A stretch of DNA of 64,000 nt from CAYYFX01 sp046330135 (GCA_046330135.1 JAXLTI010000005.1:566782-630781), one strand, 5' to 3'. Numbered from the stretch's first letter, positions 1 through 11,808 are shown. Notes: generated by a model not told the origin, from the sequence alone. Made by a program: numbers and translations.

Positions 1-855
1 CACGTTCGGTCCCGGCCAGGTCACCGCGCCCGCCCCGTCCCGCCAGCCGAGTCCCGTGTCGACGTCGCAGCACGAGAAGGAGGCTGCGGCGCCGACGCCC
101 GCGAGTACGAGCGTTCGGCCCTCGAGCGCACAGTTCCCCCAGACGAGCGTCCGGTCGCACACGAAGCCGGCGCCGAGGGCGTGAAGGGCCCCTCCCGAGG
201 AGCCCGCCGTGTTTCCGGCGAGCGTGCTCGTCGTGAGACGCGGCGTCGAGGAGAAGTAAGACCAGACCGCGCCGCCCGCGATACCGGCGCAATTCCCCGT
301 GAAGGTGCAGTCCGTGATCAGGGGCGACGTGTTGTCGAAGCAGGAGAGGCCGCCGCCCCAGTAGTCGGCGGAGTTGCCGCGGAACTCGCAATGCGTGAAG
401 CGAGGGGTCGTGTGGAAGCAGTACGCGCCTCCGCCTTCCGCCGCGGCGTTGTCGGCGAAGACGCACTCGCGGAAGGAAGGCGCGGCGCCGGATCCCGCCC
501 AGATGCCGCCGCCGAAGGACGCGCGTCCTCCCGTGATCGTGAGCCCGATCACGGTGGGGGCGGCCAGGCCTTCCACGTGGAGCACGCCGCCCGAGCGGCC
601 GGCGTCGATCGTGACGCAATCCGGCAGGCCCGTCTCGCTCGCGAGGGTCACCGTCTTGCGCACCATCACCTCGTGCTCGTGATACGTGCCGCACGCGAGG
701 AGGACGCTGTCGCCCGCCGCCGCCATCGTCAGCGCCGCCGCGATCGTGGGAGCGTCGCCGGATCCGTCCGGCGTGACGTGCCACGTCGCGGCCGCCAGGA
801 TCGGCGCCACCAGCGGCAGCGCGACGAGCGCGATCCGCGAGCGTCGGGGCCTCAT
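1..855 (-). CDS. Secreted right-handed beta-helix protein, 3' end beyond window
   Basis: The frame stays open from an ATG at 855 to base 1, so the C-terminus lies outside the window. The first ~20 residues (MRPRRSRIALVALPLVAPIL) look like a signal peptide. The body repeats short strands rich in GGG and GN with regularly spaced Cys, such as FGGGIWAG, EGGAYCF, WGGGLSC and SGGALHA, as in polymorphic outer-membrane or parallel beta-helix repeats. The ATG overlaps the TGA of the upstream paralogue (ATGA), so the two are probably translated together. The family is usually exported and surface-associated; no enzymatic residue could be identified. It could be a pectate-lyase-fold protein or a purely structural repeat protein. 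Confidence 0.75.
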   Translation of the reverse strand, partial: MRPRRSRIALVALPLVAPILAAATWHVTPDGSGDAPTIAAALTMAAAGDSVLLACGTYHEHEVMVRKTVTLASETGLPDCVTIDAGRSGGVLHVEGLAAPTVIGLTITGGRASFGGGIWAGSGAAPSFRECVFADNAAAEGGGAYCFHTTPRFTHCEFRGNSADYWGGGLSCFDNTSPLITDCTFTGNCAGIAGGAVWSYFSSTPRLTTSTLAGNTAGSSGGALHALGAGFVCDRTLVWGNCALEGRTLVLAGVGAAASFSCCDVDTGLGWRDGAGAVTWPGPNV

Positions 856-1937
856 GGCGCCGCCGATGGGCACGTGCCCGCGTTCGGATCGCCGATCCGA
901 CCGCATCCTCCGGGCCCGGGCGGAAGGCAGAGCGAGCCGGGAAGGAGCCCGTACCCGCCTGCGCCGGTCGGTGCGGCGCTGCATGGCGCGGGCGCGCAGA
1001 AGAGCGGATCGACGGCGAGGTTCGCCCCCGGCCACGACACGGCTCCGAGACCGCTCCGCCAGCCCGCCGCCGTGTCCACGTCGCAGCACGAGAAGCGCAC
1101 CGTGGACGAGGAGTCGGCCAGCAGGGTCACGCCGGCGGCGGCGCAATGACCCCAGAGGAGGGAGGAGTCGATGGCGGCCGCGGCGCGCCAGAGGCCGACG
1201 GCGCCGCCCTCCTCCGCGGCGTTCCCGGCGAGCGTGCACGAGACGAGCGACGGGCGGGAGCCGAAGGCGTGGAGCCCTCCGCCTTGCGAGGCCGCCGCGT
1301 TGCCGGTGATCGCGCAGCGCCGCAGGGTCGCGTCGGAGCCGAGGTAGCACCAGACGCCTCCGCCTTCCCAGCCCGCCCGGTTTCCGACGATGGCGCAGTC
1401 CTCGAAGCGCGGGTCCGCATCGTCTTCGCAGGCAAGGCCGCCGCCCCTCGACGTGGCGACGTCCGCGGTCATCGTGCACGCGGAGAGGCGCGGGCTGGAG
1501 TGGTGAATGTAGGCTCCCCCGCCGACATCGGCCGTGTCCTGACGGAACACGCAGCGCTCGATGGCGAGCCGCGACAGTGAGCCCACGTAAATGCCGCCCC
1601 CGAACGTCGCGAGCCCGTTCGTGACCGTGAAGCCGCGGATCGTCGCCGCCGAGTCCACGCCGCTGCACCAGAACCCGCGCCCTGAGGAGGCCGGGTCGAC
1701 CGTCACGCAATCCGCCGACCCCGTGGCGCTCGTGAGGAGGACGCCGCTCTTCATGACGAGCTGAGCCTCGTGGTACGTCCCGCAGCCCACCTCCACGGTG
1801 TCGCCGCTGCCGGCGGCCGCGAGGCCCGCTTGAATCGTCGTGAAGTTCCCGCCGCCGTCCGTGCGGACCCGCCAGGTCGTGGCGTGCGCGGACGACGACA
1901 GCACGGTCAGGGCGGCGACGATGAGGACCAGGCGCAC
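852..1937 (-). CDS. Secreted right-handed beta-helix repeat protein
   Basis: About 361 aa from a GTG at 1937 with a GAGGAG ribosome site about 10 nt upstream. That start gives a clean signal peptide (VRLVLIVAALTVLSSSAHA); longer upstream reading has no signal character. The mature protein opens with WRVRTDGGGNFTTIQAGL, typical of beta-helix proteins that begin with a 'time/interval' strand. It then carries repeated GGG strands (FGGGIYVG, VGGGAYIH, RGGGLAC, EGGGVWCY, QGGGLHAF) and ends in a Gly/Pro/Cys-rich tail. It is a paralogue of the next gene downstream (852 side), sharing the order of strands and the SCCDVDT motif. Likely exported; function unknown. Confidence 0.8.
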   Translation of the reverse strand: MRLVLIVAALTVLSSSAHATTWRVRTDGGGNFTTIQAGLAAAGSGDTVEVGCGTYHEAQLVMKSGVLLTSATGSADCVTVDPASSGRGFWCSGVDSAATIRGFTVTNGLATFGGGIYVGSLSRLAIERCVFRQDTADVGGGAYIHHSSPRLSACTMTADVATSRGGGLACEDDADPRFEDCAIVGNRAGWEGGGVWCYLGSDATLRRCAITGNAAASQGGGLHAFGSRPSLVSCTLAGNAAEEGGAVGLWRAAAAIDSSLLWGHCAAAGVTLLADSSSTVRFSCCDVDTAAGWRSGLGAVSWPGANLAVDPLFCAPAPCSAAPTGAGGYGLLPGSLCLPPGPGGCGRIGDPNAGTCPSAAP

Positions 1938-2088
1938 CAGGGGTTCGCTCCTCGAGAGGCTCGTTCCTCGATCGGCGGGATGGACAGGGGCGTTGAGCCG
2001 CCCCGGGCGCGCCCGGGGTGGGGAGCTTCCCCTTCCGCGACCCGCCAACCCACGCAAACCTTGCTCAATCCTCGACCTCCTCGCGCCG

Positions 2089-3618
2089 ATGTCTGGCGTT
2101 ATGAGGACACCCACGCGCACGAAGATCGTCGCGACGATCGGCCCGGCGACCCGCGACCTCGAAGCCATCCGGGAGCTCCGCGAGGCCGGCATGGGCGTCG
2201 CGCGGCTGAACCTCTCCCACGCCGAGCTCGAGTGGCATGCCGAGACCATCCGGCGCATCCGCGAGGCCGCGCCCGACGTTCCCGTGCTGCTCGATCTCCC
2301 CGGGCGGAAGATCCGCACCGCCCAGCTCGCGCACGAGCCGACCTTCCGTCGCGGCGACACGCTCGTCCTGACGACGGACCCCACGCACGACGGCACGGCC
2401 AAAGTCCCCGTGAGCTACGACCACCTGCACGAGGATCTCACCGCGGGCGACGTCATCCTCGCGGACGACGGGACCCTGCGCTTCACGGTGGTGGAGATCG
2501 CGGGGCTCGACATCCGCTGTCGCGCCGAGATGGACGGCCAGCTCAAGAGTCGCAAGGGCATCAACGTTCCGCACGTGCGGCTGCGCACGCGGCTCCTGGG
2601 CGAGCGCGAGCTGCGCATGATCCGCTTCGCGGAGGAGAACGGCGCGGACTACGTGGGCGTGAGCTTCGTGGAGTCGGCGGCGCACGTGGAGGCGGTGCGC
2701 TCCGTCATCCGCGACGAGTGGCCGCGCATCGTGGCGAAGGTGGAGAACCAGCGCGGGCTCGATCGCGTGGAGGAGGTGGCGAAGGCCGCCGACGCGATCA
2801 TGATCGACCGCGGCGATCTCTCCGTGGAGACGAGCCTCGAGAACCTCGCCGTCCTGCAGAAGCGGATCGTGGAGGTGGCGCGGCGCTTCGGCAAGCCGGT
2901 GATCGTGGCCACCGAGATGCTGCACTCCATGATCAAGAGCCCGTTCCCCACGAAGGCCGAGGTGACCGACATCGCGAACGCCGTCTTCGACGGCGCCAGC
3001 GCCACGATGCTCTCCGGCGAGACGGCGTCCGGCGAGAACGCGCACGAAGCGGTCGAGGTGATGCGTCGCGTCATCGAGTCGTCGGAGACGCACCTGCACG
3101 GCGCGAAGCCGGCGTGGGCGCAGACGGCCGCGCGCGCGGCCACGTCGATTCCCGAGGCGATGGGCGAGGCGATCGGGCTCCTGTGCCGGTCTCTTCCGCT
3201 CACGAAGATCGTGGCGGTGACGCTCGGCGGGTTCTCGGCGCGCATGGTCTCCGCGCAGCACCCCTCGCAGCCGATCCTCGCCGTGACGAACGACGCGCGT
3301 GCGGCGCGCGCGTTCCACCTGATGCCCGGCGTGCGCGGCATCGCGGTGGACGTGCCTTTCTCGCGCGACTCGACGGACCACATCGCCCGCTGCCTCGAAG
3401 AGCTGTGGCGCCGCGGCGAGATCCTCGACCACGATCTCATCCTGGTGACGTCGGTGAGCTACCCGAGCCCCGGCAATCGCATGAACCTGATCGAGACGCA
3501 TCGCGTGGCGGATCTCGTCCGCGCGCTCGGGTGGAAGCCGGCCGCGACGACGAGGGCGTCGTCCTCGACGGCCTTGAAGGTCATCGAGGCGGCGACGTCC
3601 AACACCGCCCGGCCATGA
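2089..3618 (+). CDS. pyk: Pyruvate kinase
   Basis: About 509 aa. It converts phosphoenolpyruvate plus ADP to pyruvate plus ATP, the last step of glycolysis. The N-terminus RTKIVATIGPA is the family hallmark. The signature RIVAKVENQRGLD carries the catalytic Lys (residue ~217) and the metal-binding Glu two residues later. The segments IDRGDLSVE and VATEMLHSMI correspond to the usual ARGDLG and ATQMLESM blocks, with slight divergence. Two in-frame ATGs (2089, 2101) precede the conserved start and neither has a clear Shine-Dalgarno, so the start is uncertain by four residues. It overlaps the next gene by ATGA and is probably co-transcribed with it. Confidence 0.93.
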   Translation: MSGVMRTPTRTKIVATIGPATRDLEAIRELREAGMGVARLNLSHAELEWHAETIRRIREAAPDVPVLLDLPGRKIRTAQLAHEPTFRRGDTLVLTTDPTHDGTAKVPVSYDHLHEDLTAGDVILADDGTLRFTVVEIAGLDIRCRAEMDGQLKSRKGINVPHVRLRTRLLGERELRMIRFAEENGADYVGVSFVESAAHVEAVRSVIRDEWPRIVAKVENQRGLDRVEEVAKAADAIMIDRGDLSVETSLENLAVLQKRIVEVARRFGKPVIVATEMLHSMIKSPFPTKAEVTDIANAVFDGASATMLSGETASGENAHEAVEVMRRVIESSETHLHGAKPAWAQTAARAATSIPEAMGEAIGLLCRSLPLTKIVAVTLGGFSARMVSAQHPSQPILAVTNDARAARAFHLMPGVRGIAVDVPFSRDSTDHIARCLEELWRRGEILDHDLILVTSVSYPSPGNRMNLIETHRVADLVRALGWKPAATTRASSSTALKVIEAATSNTARP

Positions 3619-4385
3619 GCGCACCGGCCCTCGCGGAGATCAAGGCGGCGAACGTGCGCGTGAACGACCGCGGCTACGCGCTGGTGTCGATGTCGCGGCC
3701 GTTCGGGCCCTACCTCGCGTGGGTGGCCATCCGCCTCGGCGCCACGCCGCGCCTGGTCAACTATCTCTCGCTCGGTCTCGTGTTCGTGATCCTCGGGCTC
3801 GTGGGCTTCGGCGATGCCACCGCCCGCGTGGCGGGCACCGCGCTCGTCTTCCTCTGGCAGATCGTGGACGTCACGGACGGGACGATGGCGCGCGCGCTCA
3901 AGATCCGCGACAACTTCGGCGGCTTCGTGGACTACGCGACGGGCATCATCCTGGCGGCGTTCCTGCCGCTCTCGCTCGGCGTGGGGCTCTTCCGCGCGCC
4001 GGAGCGTCTGCTCGGAACGCTCGGCGCCCCGCTCGGGCTCGCGCCCTCCGAGGCGGTGGTGCTCGTCCTCGGCGCGGGCGCGATCGTCTCCGCGACGTCG
4101 CTCTACATCCGTCTCCTGAACCGCGTCCTGGTCATCCGCTTCGGCGAAGGGTTGGCCGGGAGCCACGCGGCGAAGCCGCGTCCGGAGGGCGCGGTGAACG
4201 TCGCGATCAAGAACGTCGAGACGATCGGCGGCATGCAGGCCGTGCTCTTCTTCGCGGGCGCCGCCCTCGGGATCCTCAGCGCGGTGGTCGTCCTCTATGC
4301 GCTCTTCTACGCGGGGCTCCTCCTCGCGTTCGCGGCGGCCACCCACCGCGACTACTCGCACCGGACGAAGTACCTGGGCGACTAG
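3615..4385 (+). CDS. CDP-alcohol phosphatidyltransferase-like membrane protein (last motif Asp missing)
   Basis: 256 aa with several hydrophobic membrane segments. The core motif of the CDP-alcohol phosphatidyltransferase family (D1xxD2GxxARx8GxxxD3xxxD4) is visible as DVTDGTMAR followed eight residues later by GGFVDYATG. D1, D2, G, A, R, G and D3 are present, but the position of D4, the proposed catalytic base in the family, is Gly. Family members transfer phospho-groups from CDP-diacylglycerol or CDP-alcohols to hydroxyl acceptors in membrane lipid synthesis. The substitution may mean an inactive or altered enzyme. The start ATG overlaps the pyruvate kinase stop. Confidence 0.8.
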   Translation: MSAPALAEIKAANVRVNDRGYALVSMSRPFGPYLAWVAIRLGATPRLVNYLSLGLVFVILGLVGFGDATARVAGTALVFLWQIVDVTDGTMARALKIRDNFGGFVDYATGIILAAFLPLSLGVGLFRAPERLLGTLGAPLGLAPSEAVVLVLGAGAIVSATSLYIRLLNRVLVIRFGEGLAGSHAAKPRPEGAVNVAIKNVETIGGMQAVLFFAGAALGILSAVVVLYALFYAGLLLAFAAATHRDYSHRTKYLGD

Positions 4386-4439
4386 GCCGTCCCGACGTCC
4401 CGTCGAAACGGCGGGGTCGTCCTCGCCCGTTCCCGGGCG

Positions 4440-5147
4440 TCAGACGCCGCGCCGGTGGACTCTCAGGTTCAGAGCCTCCACCGCCACCGAGAACGCCAGC
4501 GCGAAGTAGATGTACCCGCGCGGGATGTGGAACGCGAGCCCGTCCGCCACGAGCGCCACGCCGATCAGCAGCAGGAACGCCAGCGCGAGCATCTTCACGG
4601 TGGGATGCCTCTCCACGAACGCTCCCATGGGTCCGGCGATCACGAGCATCAGGAGCACGGAGAGCACGATCGCGGACACCATGACGCGCACGTCCTGCGC
4701 CATGCCGATCGCGGTGATCACGGAGTCGATGGAGAAGACGATGTCCAGGGCCACCACCTGCGCGAGCGCGCCGGCGAAGGAGCTTCGCGCGGGAGCGGCG
4801 TAATCGTGGGTCTTGCCTTCGAGCTTCTCGTGGATCTCGCGAACGGCCTTCCAGATCAGGAAGAGCCCGCCGCCGAAGAGGATGATGTCGCGTCCCGAGA
4901 TCTCGTTGCCGAAGACCGTGAAGAGGGGCTCGGTGAGCCCCAGCACCCACGCGAGACTGAGGAGGAGCGCGATCCGGAAGACCATCGCGAGGAGGAGCCC
5001 GACGCGGCGGGCGGTCGCGCGGCGGTGCTCCTCGAGCTTTCCCGTCACGATCGTGAGCAGGACGATGTTGTCGACCCCGAGCACGAGCTCGAGGAACGTC
5101 AGCGTCACGAGCGCGGTCCAGGTCTCGGGCCTCGCCAGCCAGGACAC
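4440..5147 (-). CDS. TerC family integral membrane protein
   Basis: 235 aa, about seven hydrophobic segments. Two acidic membrane motifs typical of TerC/Alx/MeeY proteins are present: ELVLGVDNI near the N-terminus and DIVFSIDSV in the middle, with a cytoplasmic charged loop between. Better-studied members export manganese or other divalent metal, or assist metal loading of secreted proteins, and some sit in tellurite-resistance loci. No ter cluster is nearby, so a general metal efflux role is more likely. It stands alone, convergent with the lipid gene and divergent from the NRDE gene. Confidence 0.85.
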   Translation of the reverse strand: MSWLARPETWTALVTLTFLELVLGVDNIVLLTIVTGKLEEHRRATARRVGLLLAMVFRIALLLSLAWVLGLTEPLFTVFGNEISGRDIILFGGGLFLIWKAVREIHEKLEGKTHDYAAPARSSFAGALAQVVALDIVFSIDSVITAIGMAQDVRVMVSAIVLSVLLMLVIAGPMGAFVERHPTVKMLALAFLLLIGVALVADGLAFHIPRGYIYFALAFSVAVEALNLRVHRRGV

Positions 5148-5261
5148 GGGCTACCTCCCTTGGGCACGCACGTCGGGGAAGTTCACCCGACTTCGATCTC
5201 GGATCAAGTACGATGTGCTCTCGGCGTGCCGAGAGGCGGGCGGGAGGCCCGGGAGAGTTCC

Positions 5262-6020
5262 ATGTGCACGGTGACCTGGGTCCGACGCGCGGGCGGCTAC
5301 GAGCTGCTCTTCAACCGCGACGAGCTGAAGACGCGCGCGGAGGCGTTGCCCCCGCGGGAGAGCGAGACCGCCGGCGTGCGCTGGATCGGGCCGCTGGACC
5401 CGGACGGCGGCGGGACCTGGATCGCCGCGAATGAGGCAGCGCTGACGATCGGCGTCCTGAACGGGAACCGCGCCGCGGACGACGCGCTTCGCACGTGGAC
5501 GAGCCGGGGGCTCCTCGTGCCGGCGCTCGCCGCCGGCGAAGACGCGGAAGGGGTCGCGCAGGCGCTGCGGCGGATCGATCTCGCCTCGTACCGCTCGTTC
5601 CGGCTCCTCGCGATCTCCCCGGGCTCGCCGGCGATGGTCGCCGAGTGGGACCGACACGCGCTTGCGATCGACGCGCACGCCGAGGCCCGCATGCCCGTCG
5701 TCTCCTCGGCGTTCGAGGAGTCGGCCGTCGGGAACGCGCGCCGCGCGGAGTTCGCGCGCATCGCGGGGGACGGGCCGCCCACGCTCGAGCGTCTTCTCGC
5801 GTTCCACCGGAGCACGGAAGGCGGCCCGAGCGCCTTCACGGTGGCCATGGAGCGGCCCGAAGCGGCCACGCGCAGCCTCACGCACGTCTCCGTCGGCGCC
5901 CTCGACGTGGTCATGCGCTATCACCCCGGCCGGCCGGATCTCCCCGCCGCGGAGTCGATGATCACGCTCGCGCGGACGTCGCGCCTGGCGCGCTCGAGCG
6001 CGCCGCGAGGCCGCCCATGA
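5262..6020 (+). CDS. NRDE (TANGO2-like) protein
   Basis: 252 aa. It begins MCTVTW and contains the name-giving FNRDE block at residues ~17-21, then a WIAAN segment, all typical of the TANGO2/NRDE family. Cys2 at the very N-terminus is conserved in the family as I know it. Eukaryotic TANGO2 has been linked to Golgi organisation, haem and lipid handling; the bacterial role is unknown. The start follows a GGGAGAG ribosome site. The stop overlaps the ATG of the Hsp33-like gene (ATGA), suggesting a two-gene operon linked to protein quality or redox stress (inference). Confidence 0.82.
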   Translation: MCTVTWVRRAGGYELLFNRDELKTRAEALPPRESETAGVRWIGPLDPDGGGTWIAANEAALTIGVLNGNRAADDALRTWTSRGLLVPALAAGEDAEGVAQALRRIDLASYRSFRLLAISPGSPAMVAEWDRHALAIDAHAEARMPVVSSAFEESAVGNARRAEFARIAGDGPPTLERLLAFHRSTEGGPSAFTVAMERPEAATRSLTHVSVGALDVVMRYHPGRPDLPAAESMITLARTSRLARSSAPRGRP

Positions 6021-6906
6021 GCGCCGCCAAGAACGGCGATCGCGTGGGGGAGGCCACGATCCGTCGCTTCATCGATCGGGAACGCGACCTGATCGTGGCG
6101 CGCGGGGACTTCGGCCCGCTCTTCGCCGCGTATCTCGATCACGCCCGGCGCTGGGACGCCGAGCCCGATCCTCTTTCGCAGACGTTCATGCGCCAGGGCC
6201 TCGGCGCGGCGGCGCTGCAGCTCGCGAGTCGGCCCAAAGGCGAATCGATCGGCTGGACGATCCAGATCCACGAGCCGCCCACGAACGTCTTCCTCACGGG
6301 CGAGTCCTCGGATGCGATCGTCACCGGCCGCGTGTTCACGCGCAACGTCCGTCCGGCGGATCGCAGCCGCATGTACGTGCAATCCACGCGGGTCGGCGGG
6401 CGCACGAGCGGGAGCACGATCGAAGTGTTCGGTCTCGATATCCTGGAGATGTTCGAGCAGTACTACCGGCTATCGGAGCAGGCCCCGGCGCGTTTCCTCG
6501 AAATCGACGACGAGTCCTTCCTCATGCTGCGCGGCCTTCCGGACGTGGACCACGGGTGGCTCGCCGGGCTCTCGCGCGAGGAGGCGATCGGCCTCGCGGA
6601 AGACGAGCTCCACGCCCTCGGCGAGACGAAGTATCGCTTCCAGTGCGGCTGCAATCCGGCGCGCATGATGGAGGTCGTGCAGAAGATGTTCCGCGAAGAG
6701 CCGAGCGAGCTGTTCCGCGGCGACTCGGGCGTGGAGATCTCGTGCCCGCGGTGCGGCCGGCGCTGGTGGATCGACAAGGCCGCGTTCGACGCGGCGGGCG
6801 GAGCGAGCGGGTCGAGTGGGCCGAATGAGCCGAATGAGCCGGGTGAGCCGGATGAGCCGCGTGGGCCGCGTGGGCCGAGCGAGCTCGAGGGCGGGCCGCC
6901 CGCTCG

Positions 6907-6910
<4 letters not shown>
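6017..6910 (+). CDS. Hsp33-like redox-regulated chaperone with (E/G)-P-x tail
   Basis: 297 aa. The C-terminal half has the Hsp33 zinc-switch pattern, CGC then 30 residues then CPRC, matching CXC-X(27-32)-CXXC. The N-terminal domain is divergent but of the right length (GQGLGAAAL-like and VGGRTSGST regions). In the family, oxidation releases zinc and turns on holdase activity in the cytoplasm. After the zinc domain comes an unusual tail of about 21 residues in an (E/G)-P-x pattern, encoded by a 9-bp tandem repeat. The stop shares a CTAG tetranucleotide with the stop of the convergent kinase gene. Confidence 0.8.
6818..6880 (+). repeat. Seven tandem 9-bp units encoding (E/G)-P-x
   Basis: Seven nonamers of consensus GAGCCGNNT run in frame inside the Hsp33-like gene. 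They encode GPN EPN EPG EPD EPR GPR GPS, a disordered acidic/proline tail. Unit copies differ mainly at the third codon, as expected for repeat expansion followed by drift. Confidence 0.85.
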
Positions 6911-9561
<2,651 letters not shown>

Positions 9562-9574
9562 CGACGCCGCCCCT

Positions 9575-10957
9575 TCAGAAGGTCCGGTGGCTGAGGAAGC
9601 GTACCTCTCCGGCGCCCACTTCGACTTTCTCGAACGTGACGACCTCCGCGGCGGCGGCGCCCCCCGCATGGCACGACAACGTCAGGTCGTGCACTCCGGG
9701 CGGCACCACGAGCCGCACGAGGTGGATCGCGCGCGGCAACGTGATCCAGCTCCGCGTGTCCGCCTTCTCGGTGGCGGCGGTCAGGAGGTTCACCAGCGTG
9801 CCGGCGACGTCGCCTTTCTTCTCCGCGCCCCTCGTGACCCCGTACTTGGCCAGCGCGCGGAGGATCGTCTTGAAGAGAACGCGGCCCATGCGATCCTCCA
9901 GGCCGCGGCGAGCGATCGCGTCGACGTCCTCCACGATCTCCGAGCGCGCGGAGACCCCCGCGCTCGTCAGGTCCGCCCATCCGCGCCTCTCGTCGGGGAG
10001 CGGCGGCGGATACGCCGGCACGGCGATCCTCAGGAGATAGTCCAGCTCCGTCTTCTCGTAGACGGGATGGCGCGCGGCCCGCCGGCTCAGATGGTGCGCC
10101 CAGGCGTCGCGATCGTCGCGGACGTCCGTCTTGAGGATCGGAACGAACATCTCCTCCTGGATCTTGGCCGGCGCGAAGCCTTCCTCCCAGAAGAGGATGA
10201 TCTCGCCCTTCCGGAGCAGCTCGTCGGCGGATGGAGCCTTCACGTCGGGCCAGCGCTCCCGGAGGCGGGCTTCGTCGTCCGCGTAGCCCTGCTGGTGCGC
10301 CAGCCGCAGCAGGTCGCGCTTCAAGGACGTCGGCGGCGGGACGCCGTACGCCTTCTCGTAGTCCGCGTAGGCGCTGTCGGCGGCGCAGAGCGAGATCCAC
10401 GCGTCGTCGAGGTGGCCGTCCGCCTCGTAGAGGAGCGCGGTCAGGTACTGGGCGAACGCGTCGCTCGCGTACGTCGGCCGCTTGTCGGAAGCGTCCACGT
10501 ACGCCTGCAGCTTCTGGTTGATCTTCCGGCACTCGACGAGCGCGTCCTCGTACTCGTCGAGGTCCACGTAGTTCAGCGCGCGGTAGTAGTTCACCAGCAC
10601 GCGCTCCCACATCTCGCCGTCGTAGGGGATGGCCTCGTCGCTCGTGACGAGCGAGAGCGCCTCCTTCGAGAGGGAGCGCGTGTAGAGGTCCTCGACCAGG
10701 TTCTCCGCTTGATCGAAGGTCTCGTTCGAGCGGTCGAACTGGTCCTGGTAGCGCAGGACCAGCCCCAGCTCCATCAGGTAGGGCAGCCCGTCCCCGCCCG
10801 GCTTCTTGTCGACGAGGAGGGACTCGGCCGCCGCGAAGTCGCCGCGCGCCAGCGGCGCGCGCACCTCGAGCGCCACGCGCGTGTAGGATGCGCAGCCCGT
10901 GAGGGCGAGCGCCAGCGCGACGGCGGCCGCCGCCCGCATCGAGCGCCACGCGGACAC
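9575..10957 (-). CDS. COG3014-like lipoprotein
   Basis: 460 aa. The signal peptide ends in a lipobox (ALTGC, Cys22), so it is probably a lipid-anchored envelope protein. The body has TPR-like helices with YYRALNYVDLDEYEDAL and ECRKINQKL, typical of the uncharacterised COG3014 group often found beside lpoB homologues. It starts 4 nt after the lpoB-like gene and ends 13 nt before the kinase gene. Context suggests a role in envelope or peptidoglycan control, but no enzymatic motif is visible. Confidence 0.8.
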   Translation of the reverse strand: MSAWRSMRAAAAVALALALTGCASYTRVALEVRAPLARGDFAAAESLLVDKKPGGDGLPYLMELGLVLRYQDQFDRSNETFDQAENLVEDLYTRSLSKEALSLVTSDEAIPYDGEMWERVLVNYYRALNYVDLDEYEDALVECRKINQKLQAYVDASDKRPTYASDAFAQYLTALLYEADGHLDDAWISLCAADSAYADYEKAYGVPPPTSLKRDLLRLAHQQGYADDEARLRERWPDVKAPSADELLRKGEIILFWEEGFAPAKIQEEMFVPILKTDVRDDRDAWAHHLSRRAARHPVYEKTELDYLLRIAVPAYPPPLPDERRGWADLTSAGVSARSEIVEDVDAIARRGLEDRMGRVLFKTILRALAKYGVTRGAEKKGDVAGTLVNLLTAATEKADTRSWITLPRAIHLVRLVVPPGVHDLTLSCHAGGAAAAEVVTFEKVEVGAGEVRFLSHRTF

Positions 10958-10961
10958 GTCG

Positions 10962-11573
10962 CTACCCCGAGTACTTGCTTCGCCCGATGACCTTCTTGAT
11001 CTTCTTGTCGCCGATCCAGACCTTCTCGTTCGACTCGACGTGGATGAGCTCGAGGTTCGTCTGGTAGAAGGAGACCTTCTGGCCGCCCTCCTGGTCGATG
11101 ATCTGGTTGATCTCGCCCATCATCACGTAGTCCGCGCCGAGCTCCTTGCCGAACTTCTTCAGCGTTTCGGGCGTCACGTTCCCCTGCATCGACTCTCGCT
11201 CGGCCCGGATGTCCCCGCGGTCCCCGGCGTCCGCCACGACGCGGACGCGTCCGTCGGTGATGAATGTGCGCTCGATGTCCTTGATGAACGTGTCCACGGG
11301 GATGTGCTCCATCGACTTGTTCCGGATCACGCCCACGATCACGACGGGGCGCTCGGAGGGCTTCGCGGTGGTCTGGTGGCGCGTCAGCCACGGAGCGTTG
11401 AGGCAGTCCTGGATCATGGCCTGCGACACGAGCCGCGAGTCGGTGTCGTTCCAGCGACCCGAGAGGTCGGTGGTGGTCTCGGGCTCGACGCGCGTCACGG
11501 TCTTGCCGCCGCAGCCGGCGAAGAGGAGGGCCGACGCGATCACGCAGACCGCGGGCCGAAGAACCTGGGTCAT
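10962..11573 (-). CDS. lpoB: LpoB-like penicillin-binding-protein activator lipoprotein
   Basis: 203 aa. ATG 11573 follows a strong AAGGAAAGG site; a longer reading upstream lacks signal character. The lipobox LLFAGC places the lipid on Cys21. The domain contains VIVGVIRNKSMEHIPV, then a helix-turn-strand with GADYVMMGEI and a closing EKVWIGDKKIKK, as in LpoB/YcfM and related TolB-N-like folds. In enterobacteria LpoB activates PBP1B from the outer membrane. It is the first gene of the lipoprotein-lipoprotein-kinase operon. LpoB-like folds have diverged widely, so a PBP1B partner here is only inferred. Confidence 0.83.
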   Translation of the reverse strand: MTQVLRPAVCVIASALLFAGCGGKTVTRVEPETTTDLSGRWNDTDSRLVSQAMIQDCLNAPWLTRHQTTAKPSERPVVIVGVIRNKSMEHIPVDTFIKDIERTFITDGRVRVVADAGDRGDIRAERESMQGNVTPETLKKFGKELGADYVMMGEINQIIDQEGGQKVSFYQTNLELIHVESNEKVWIGDKKIKKVIGRSKYSG

Positions 11574-11737
11574 CGCACACACCTTTCCTTGGGGTTTCCG
11601 CGGAGGACGGGCAGGACCATACAACCGACGCCGGACGCGGGAAAGCGATCATGGCCGCCGGCCGGCCCGGGGGCTCGCTCCCCGCTCTCGGGAGCCGGAA
11701 CCGGGTGCGGATTGCCGGGGAGCCCGAGCGGGAGCCC

Positions 11738-11766
11738 TTGAACGGAATGGGCGCACGGGGGACAAT
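11738..11766 (+). promoter_or_regulatory. Putative sigma70-type promoter of pepF
   Basis: TTGAAC at 11738-11743 and GACAAT at 11761-11766 with 17-bp spacing, about 42 bp before the pepF ATG and ahead of its AAGGAGA ribosome site. It is the best match in the 235-bp gap between divergent lpoB and pepF. Confidence 0.4.
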
Positions 11767-11808
11767 GGCCGACTTGCGCCAGCTCCCGCCAAGGAGAGTC
11801 GCCCCAGG

